64,000 nucleotides of DNA from contig JAXGYX010000001.1 of assembly GCA_040772065.1 (NCBI GenBank), forward strand, positions 372,001 to 436,000, read 5' to 3'. Both the position numbers and the translations under genes were made by a program. Positions 59,079 through 64,000 of the stretch are shown piece after piece; position 1 is the first letter of the stretch, and each line of letters begins with the position of its first letter. A model generated the notes under the pieces. The model was not told where the DNA came from. It was given only the letters and a program-made list of their open reading frames with translations, and did not search any database. The DNA comes from JAXGYX01 sp040772065. Lineage in GTDB: Bacteria; Bacillota; Clostridia; Saccharofermentanales; Fastidiosipilaceae.

Positions 59079-60287
59079 ATGAAAATTTTGATAATCAACG
59101 CGGGTAGTTCCTCTTTGAAATACCAGCTGATTGAAAGTTCGAGTGAGGACGTGCTGGCGAAAGGGCTGGTCGAACGGATCGGAATCGAAGGTAGCCAGCT
59201 GAAGCATGCCAAGAACGATGTGGAAGTGGCTATAAAAAAATATATGCCCACACACGCGGAGGCAATCAATGCGGTCGCCCAGGCGCTGGTGAACAGTGAA
59301 TATGGCGTTATTGAGTCACTGTCGGATATCGATGCGGTTGGTCATCGAGTGGTGCACGGAGGCGAGCACTTCTCAAAGTCGGTGCTGATCGATGACGACG
59401 TGAAGAAGGCGATTAAAGACTGTTTCCCACTCGCGCCGCTGCACAATCCTCCCAATATGACAGGTATCACGGCGACCGAAAAGACCATGCCGGGTATTCC
59501 GCAAGTCGCTGTTTTTGATACCGCTTTTCATCAGACCATGCCTGACTACGCCTACATGTATGCGCTGCCCTACGAAACATACGAAACATATGGTGTGCGC
59601 CGCTATGGCTTTCACGGAACCTCACATAACTATGTTTCCGCTCAGGCGGCCAAGATTATGGGTAAACGGATCGAGGAACTCAAAATCATCACCTTGCATC
59701 TGGGCAACGGTTCTTCCATCAGCGCCATCGACGGTGGCAAGAGCGTGGACACAACCATGGGACTGACACCGCTCGCGGGTGTGCCGATGGGAACGCGCTG
59801 TGGTGATATTGATCCCGCGATTGTCAAATTCCTGATGGATGAGGGAGATTACTCCATCAAAGATTTGGACCGTATAATGAATAATCAGTCCGGTATGCTC
59901 GGTGTGTCCGGTGTCAGTTCGGATTTTCGCGATCTTTCGGAAGCGGCCGCTGACGGAAACGCGCGAGCCGCGCTCGCGCTGGCCATGTTCAAATATCAAT
60001 GCCGCAAAGTAGTCGGTTCCTACGTTGCCGCGATGGGCGGCGTGGACGCGATTATTTTCACCGCAGGTGTCGGCGAAAATGATTTTGTGGTGCGCCAAGA
60101 CATTTGCGACGGTTTGAGCTGCATGGGAATTAAAATTGACAACAAAAAGAATGAGAACGCGCCTCGAGGTGAGGGGGTGGAGATCTCCGCTGACGACTCA
60201 CCGGCGAGAATTTTCGTCATTCCGACAAACGAGGAATTGATGATCGCCAAGGATACCGAGCGAATCGTCAGCGCGATGGAAAACTGA
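59079..60287 (+). CDS. ackA: Acetate kinase
   Basis: Enzyme of 402 residues that transfers the phosphate of acetyl phosphate to ADP, giving acetate and ATP, the main energy-saving step of many fermenters. Marks: [17 protein letters not shown] (ATP-site start), [44 protein letters not shown] and [12 protein letters not shown] 59079 follows AGGAGG. Co-transcribed with pta; a hairpin closes the unit. Confidence 0.98.
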   Translation: MKILIINAGSSSLKYQLIESSSEDVLAKGLVERIGIEGSQLKHAKNDVEVAIKKYMPTHAEAINAVAQALVNSEYGVIESLSDIDAVGHRVVHGGEHFSKSVLIDDDVKKAIKDCFPLAPLHNPPNMTGITATEKTMPGIPQVAVFDTAFHQTMPDYAYMYALPYETYETYGVRRYGFHGTSHNYVSAQAAKIMGKRIEELKIITLHLGNGSSISAIDGGKSVDTTMGLTPLAGVPMGTRCGDIDPAIVKFLMDEGDYSIKDLDRIMNNQSGMLGVSGVSSDFRDLSEAAADGNARAALALAMFKYQCRKVVGSYVAAMGGVDAIIFTAGVGENDFVVRQDICDGLSCMGIKIDNKKNENAPRGEGVEISADDSPARIFVIPTNEELMIAKDTERIVSAMEN

Positions 60288-60308
60288 TTGCAGTCAAGGC
60301 TGAAAGTC

Positions 60309-60333
60309 GAGGCATCCTCTGTGATGCCTCTTT
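60309..60333 (+). terminator. Terminator after ackA
   Basis: GAGGCATC at 60309-60316 pairs with GATGCCTC at 60323-60330, followed by TTT. The T run is short; termination is probable. Confidence 0.7.
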
Positions 60334-60379
60334 CTATTTACCGGCGCGTGGCCGACCGGAGAGTGCTTGAAGGTGAAAA

Positions 60380-60856
60380 ATGAAAAAGAACGCGGATGAG
60401 ATCCTCGAACTGTTGTTGAATATTTATGACAAAATTGAACGGACCCAGGATGAGGCCCTACTCAAAGGGTATTTTAGCGACATTACCAGGACTGAGATGA
60501 ACACCCTGGATCGCATTGGGCCATATGATACCCGGACAATGGGGGAGACCGCCGGCCGACTGGGCATCACGACAGGGACGTTGACGGTCGCTGTGGATCG
60601 ATTGGTGAAAAAAGGTTATGTGGAACGAAAGCGCGCCGAAACGGATCGTCGCATTGTGTTGTTGTCTTTAACCAGAAAAGGCAAACTGGCATATCGTATG
60701 TATCGAAAATTTCACCGTCGCATGGTGGAGGACATCTTCGCAAGTATGGATGAGATGGAAGAAAAACAGCTGGTAAATTCGTTTGAGGGCATAAACGAGT
60801 ATTTGAATGAACAATATCAGATGTTGAAGGGAAAGGACAAAAGGCATGCAGATTAG
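60380..60856 (+). CDS. MarR-family transcriptional regulator (FabT-like)
   Basis: Winged-helix regulator of 158 residues. The DNA-binding core reads TMGETAGRLGITTGTLTVAVDRLVKKGYVERKRAETDRRIVLLSLT (recognition helix and wing with DRR). Helical dimerisation ends flank it. It overlaps the acyl carrier protein gene by 11 nt, which suggests FabT-type control of fatty-acid genes, where the effector is a long-chain acyl-ACP. ATG 60380 has GAAGGTG upstream. Confidence 0.87.
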   Translation: MKKNADEILELLLNIYDKIERTQDEALLKGYFSDITRTEMNTLDRIGPYDTRTMGETAGRLGITTGTLTVAVDRLVKKGYVERKRAETDRRIVLLSLTRKGKLAYRMYRKFHRRMVEDIFASMDEMEEKQLVNSFEGINEYLNEQYQMLKGKDKRHAD

Positions 60857-61100
60857 CTATGACAGTGTTTACGATGTCGTGGTCGACGTGGTCGCTTCGG
60901 CGGCCATGACGGAACGAGCCAATATTAGAGGTGATCAGGACCTGATAGCCGATTTGAATTTAGATTCGCTGGCACTGTTTGAGGTCGTGGTCGATCTGGA
61001 AGAAGCCTTCCGGCTACAGATCGCCGACGAGACAATTGAAAAACTTCACACTTGCAGTGAAATCACGCAGTTTATCCTGCGCGAACTTGGCGATCAATGA
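60846..61100 (+). CDS. acpP: Acyl carrier protein
   Basis: Small acidic protein of 84 residues. The phosphopantetheine serine lies in DLNLDSLALFEVVVDLEEAF (DSL motif, Ser near 40), followed by the typical ILRELGDQ end. It carries acyl groups on a thioester arm. ATG 60846 overlaps the MarR gene end. With the regulator it forms a two-gene lipid unit. A bidirectional hairpin separates it from plsC. The N-terminus (MQISYDSVYDVVVDVV) is less conserved than in AcpP, so a specialised carrier is possible. Confidence 0.9.
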   Translation: MQISYDSVYDVVVDVVASAAMTERANIRGDQDLIADLNLDSLALFEVVVDLEEAFRLQIADETIEKLHTCSEITQFILRELGDQ

Positions 61101-61205
61101 TCGCCAAAACCCATGCTGTCCGAATGCAAAGTTATCAAAGCTATCAATCAGTCGCTTGAATGAGGCCGCGACCATTGAAGTGCTCGTCAGTCGCGTGCCG
61201 GTGAA

Positions 61206-61250
61206 AAAGAAAGACGACGTGGCCAAAATCACGTCGCCTTTCTTTTTCAT
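61206..61250. terminator. Bidirectional terminator between acpP and plsC
   Basis: AAAGAAAGACGACGTG (61206-61221) pairs with CACGTCGCCTTTCTTT (61230-61245) with one mismatch. A-run on one side and T-run on the other allow action on both strands. Confidence 0.88.
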
Positions 61251-61292
61251 AGTTATTTTGATCGATCGTTGGTTCGCTCAGGCGATTGAGAA

Positions 61293-62039
61293 TTAAGCGC
61301 GGGCCACTTTGATTTTCCCAAATGATCGCGGAATTTCCTTGCCCTTGAATTGCTTGCGCATCCATTCTTCCAAAGCGGTGGTCATATCTCCAGCTTTGTC
61401 ATATTGGTTAGGATCTAGAGGTTCCCCGAAGGTGATGATCACTTTACGGCGTTTCTTTGTCAATGGATCGCGCCCTTGCGGGAATTTCATGTGGCGATTA
61501 AACACTTCGTAGCCACCATCGATAAAGACCGGCACCAAGGGAACGTTGGCTTTCTGTGCCAGATAGCAGGCTCCGTCCTGAAATTCTCCGAGACGTCCGT
61601 CGACGGAACGGGTGCCTTCCGGGTGTACTAACAGGATGTTACCCTTGTCAATTTGCTTTTTCGCCATGATCAGTCCGCGCGCCGGATTGCCATAGCGGTC
61701 CAACGGTATGCCTCTGCCGACATGCATGATGATCTTGCCGAACAGTCCGTGATCGGTAAGCAGATCCGAGCCGGCCAGACTGGAAAAATATTTGAAATGA
61801 CCCTTGGGTAAATAGGAGGCGATCAGCATGCCATCCACATAGGTCTCGTGGTTGGCGGCGAGAACGTATGGAACGGTCGTTGGTATGTTGTTCCGACCTC
61901 GAGCCTCCAGTTTGATAATCAACTTCGCATATGACATGCCCACCCAATTGAAAAAATGTCCTGTAAAACCTCGTTTCACAGGTTCGATATGGTTCACTCT
62001 GTTATTTCCAGCAGTTCGCACTGTTGATGATTTCTTCAT
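61293..62039 (-). CDS. plsC: 1-acyl-sn-glycerol-3-phosphate acyltransferase PlsC-like
   Basis: Membrane-associated acyltransferase of about 248 residues that adds the second acyl chain in phospholipid synthesis. Catalytic block NHETYVDGM (HxxxxD) near 64-71 and LLVHPEGTRSVDGRL near 137-145 are the PlsC motifs; GRGIPLDRYG fits the family. A hydrophobic segment near the start (GHFFNWVGMSYAK) may attach it to the membrane. ATG 62039 is used; TTG 62057 is in frame. It faces acpP, and a long-chain acyl ligase gene lies divergently. Confidence 0.9.
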   Translation of the reverse strand: MKKSSTVRTAGNNRVNHIEPVKRGFTGHFFNWVGMSYAKLIIKLEARGRNNIPTTVPYVLAANHETYVDGMLIASYLPKGHFKYFSSLAGSDLLTDHGLFGKIIMHVGRGIPLDRYGNPARGLIMAKKQIDKGNILLVHPEGTRSVDGRLGEFQDGACYLAQKANVPLVPVFIDGGYEVFNRHMKFPQGRDPLTKKRRKVIITFGEPLDPNQYDKAGDMTTALEEWMRKQFKGKEIPRSFGKIKVARA

Positions 62040-62204
62040 ATCAACCAAGATCTCCAATACCCAATCCTATCTCGCTATTTATTGCAGAATAGCATAAAAA
62101 ATGCTAAAATACGATTCCATTATGGAAGTGTTTTATATTAGTTAACAATTGTTTCCATGTTAACAGTTCTCGGATTTTGTTTTAATCCATGGGGTGAAAA
62201 TATC

Positions 62205-64000
62205 ATGCAAAAGAGTATGGGCAAGCTTTCCTACCCTGTACGCGAATTCACGACGTTGATCGAAATGTTGCGCCAGACGGCGCACGATCACGGTTCAAGG
62301 ATGGCGTATATGTTTCGCCGAAAGGCTGGCGAGCGTGTGCGCTATCGCACGTATGACGAGCTGCTGGAAGATGTCGAGGAATTGGGCACGGGATTGTTGA
62401 AATACGGCCTGGGCGGTAAAAAAATCGCGCTGATGGGTGAAAACTCGTATGAGTGGGCGGTTAGTTATCTTTCAATTATTAACGGAGTCGGCATTGTGGA
62501 GCCGTTTGATGTCAAACTGCCAACAGACGAGGTGATCAACCTGATCAATCAAAGCCGTGCCGATGTGTTGATCTTTTCACCGAAACAGCTGACCAAGGCG
62601 CGGGAAATCGCGGACAAAACTTCGGTGCGATATTTTATTTGTATGGATTTTATGCTGCCAAGGCATACACAACTGCCGCCCTTTGACGATGAGCGTTTTG
62701 TCATGTATTCGGAGGTGGCCAAGGTAGGTGCCCGGGCCCTGGCCGAGGGCGAACGTGATTTTGTGGATGCGCGGATCGATGTTCACGCCCCGGCGGCTTT
62801 GATCTACACCTCGGGCACAACCAGCATGGCCAAAGGTGTCATGCTTTCGATGGAGAATATTTGCGCCAATGTCATGGCGGGTGCCGGTTCGGTCTATATG
62901 CGCGCGGATGAACGGGTGTTGTCGGTGCTGCCTTTGCATCACACATTTGAAACGACCGCCGGTATGCTGATTCCACTTTATTTTGGCGCCTGCGTCTGCA
63001 TAAACGATGGCTTGAGGTATTTGGCCAGCAACCTGGTTGAGTGGAATATCAATGTCATGGTCGGTGTGCCTCTATTGATTGAAAACATCTATAAACGTGT
63101 GGCGGAAAAAATTGAAAACTCGGGCAAATCCACAATGGTGAAAATCATGAGACCGGTCGCCCGCACCTTATCTTCCGCCGGATTCCACGCCAATCGGCGA
63201 ATGTTCCGCAGCGTGATTGATGGCCTCGGAGGTGGCTTGCGCATGATCGTGGTCGGCGCGGCGGCCATGGATCCGCAAATTATCCAGGCGTTTTTGGATT
63301 TTGGCATTGAGTTTTATCAAGGCTATGGACTGACCGAACATGCGCCGATCGTGTCGGTTGGAACCGCTAAAAACAACGTGGTTGGCTCGGTTGGCCCTGC
63401 TTTGGATCAAGTTGAGGTCATGATCGATCAGGCGGACAGCGGAGTCGGCAACGAGGGCGAAATATTGGTTCGTTCCAAAAGTGTCATGCTGGGTTATTAC
63501 GAAAATGATGAGGCGACCGCGGAGGCTATTACGCCGGATGGTTGGCTGCGTACCGGGGATATGGGGTATATAGACGCCAAAGAGTCCATTCACATAACCG
63601 GTCGCTCAAAGTCGATGATCGTGCTGACCAACGGTAAGAAAGCGTTCCCGGAGGAGATTGAAGTTTACATCAATCTGATTCCCGGAGTGTTGGAGAGCGT
63701 GGTTTGGGGCGACGACGAAAGCCTGGACAGCACCAGCATCTGCGCGAAATTGCAAATCAGGCGAGACGAAATCCCTGTTGATGACAAAAGTGACGCTTCG
63801 ATCAGTAGTTTTTTGAAGGATCACATTCGTTTCATCAACCGTAAAATGCCGCAATACAAGGCGGTCAAATATTTCGTCTTTTCCGAAGAAGATATGATTC
63901 GCACGACCACGATGAAGGTCAAGCGGTTCAATGAAGTGGACAAACTGTATGATTTGCTGAATGCTAACGACTTGACAATGAGAACGGCCAATGGCAAAAA
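62205..64000 (+). CDS. AMP-forming acyl-CoA/acyl-ACP synthetase (3' end outside window)
   Basis: Enzyme of the ANL superfamily; about 598 residues are visible and the frame is still open at the window edge. ATG 62205 has GGGGTG about 8 nt upstream. Core motifs: the phosphate loop YTSGTTSMAKGVMLS (TSGTTGxxKG with Ser for Gly), the middle LPLHHTFE, A5 YQGYGLTEHAP, A7 GWLRTGDMGYID and A8 TGRSKSMIVLTNGKKAFPEEIE. It activates a fatty acid with ATP. Neighbouring plsC (divergent) and acpP suggest use of exogenous fatty acids in membrane lipid synthesis. Substrate chain length and acceptor (CoA or ACP) are not readable. Confidence 0.9.
   Translation, partial: MQKSMGKLSYPVREFTTLIEMLRQTAHDHGSRMAYMFRRKAGERVRYRTYDELLEDVEELGTGLLKYGLGGKKIALMGENSYEWAVSYLSIINGVGIVEPFDVKLPTDEVINLINQSRADVLIFSPKQLTKAREIADKTSVRYFICMDFMLPRHTQLPPFDDERFVMYSEVAKVGARALAEGERDFVDARIDVHAPAALIYTSGTTSMAKGVMLSMENICANVMAGAGSVYMRADERVLSVLPLHHTFETTAGMLIPLYFGACVCINDGLRYLASNLVEWNINVMVGVPLLIENIYKRVAEKIENSGKSTMVKIMRPVARTLSSAGFHANRRMFRSVIDGLGGGLRMIVVGAAAMDPQIIQAFLDFGIEFYQGYGLTEHAPIVSVGTAKNNVVGSVGPALDQVEVMIDQADSGVGNEGEILVRSKSVMLGYYENDEATAEAITPDGWLRTGDMGYIDAKESIHITGRSKSMIVLTNGKKAFPEEIEVYINLIPGVLESVVWGDDESLDSTSICAKLQIRRDEIPVDDKSDASISSFLKDHIRFINRKMPQYKAVKYFVFSEEDMIRTTTMKVKRFNEVDKLYDLLNANDLTMRTANGK

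Overview
The window looks like chromosome from a strictly anaerobic, fermentative member of the Bacillota, most likely class Clostridia. The evidence is pyruvate phosphate dikinase, a group B-type [FeFe] hydrogenase, pta-ackA, a SAM-I riboswitch ahead of metK, Mini-RNase III, TmcAL, HflX, and the order cysS-mrnC-rlmB-sigH, which is typical of Clostridia. Base composition is balanced over most of the window. The first 700 bases are clearly richer in A+T and end in a pile of insertion sequences, so the left edge looks like an acquired or rearranged segment. No rRNA operon, CRISPR array or prophage is visible.

Layout: 1-3,930 holds the end of a DUF4143-type ATPase, a complete IS3-family element with a 3-bp target duplication, an IS256-family element, and the amputated start of a zinc-ribbon (IS1-like) transposase. 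3,970-14,840 holds housekeeping and transport genes: a DUF1622 protein with a CorA-type channel, pcm, a PII-like protein overlapping a DUF1538 membrane protein, a Na/Pi-type transporter with PhoU domain, DUF503, uracil permease, azlCD and an orphan cbiK. 15,075-22,743 holds an unexpected choline/carnitine acyltransferase, a Mbeg1-like hydrolase, a CPBP protease, small membrane and zinc-ribbon proteins and argJ. 22,936-31,794 holds a COG2509 flavoprotein, ppdK, a small zinc-ribbon gene with an attenuator-like leader, the hydrogenase with a small cysteine protein, and two lipoproteins.

31,942-40,713 holds iolE with an RpiB-like isomerase behind a perfect 16-bp palindrome, threonine aldolase, a small XRE regulator with palindromes in its promoter region, hflX, a THUMP methyltransferase, a nucleotidyltransferase, proA and upp. 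40,720-45,903 is a compact minus-strand Tad/Flp pilus-type operon: unknown protein, CpaF ATPase, fused TadB-TadC, Flp-like pilin, FHA protein. Four TTGT[CT] repeats in exact 10-bp phase lie upstream of it. 46,075-53,394 is a plus-strand information-processing block: SAM-I riboswitch, metK, comF, a structured RNA resembling 6S RNA, cysS, mrnC, rlmB, sigH and an exported protein. 53,489-57,768 is minus strand: protein phosphatase, rpsT, tRNA-Arg(ACG), tyrS, tmcAL. 58,020-64,000 holds pta-ackA and a lipid block (MarR regulator, acyl carrier protein, PlsC, AMP-forming acyl ligase running off the window).

Together the metabolic genes describe phosphoenolpyruvate/pyruvate interconversion, hydrogen metabolism by [FeFe] hydrogenase, and acetate formation with ATP gain through Pta-AckA. 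Biosynthetic genes such as argJ, proA and cbiK occur singly, so their pathways must be completed elsewhere. The most unusual items are the bacterial carnitine-acyltransferase homologue, the minimal Tad locus with its phased upstream repeats, the 6S-like RNA, and the leader hairpins before the small zinc-ribbon gene.
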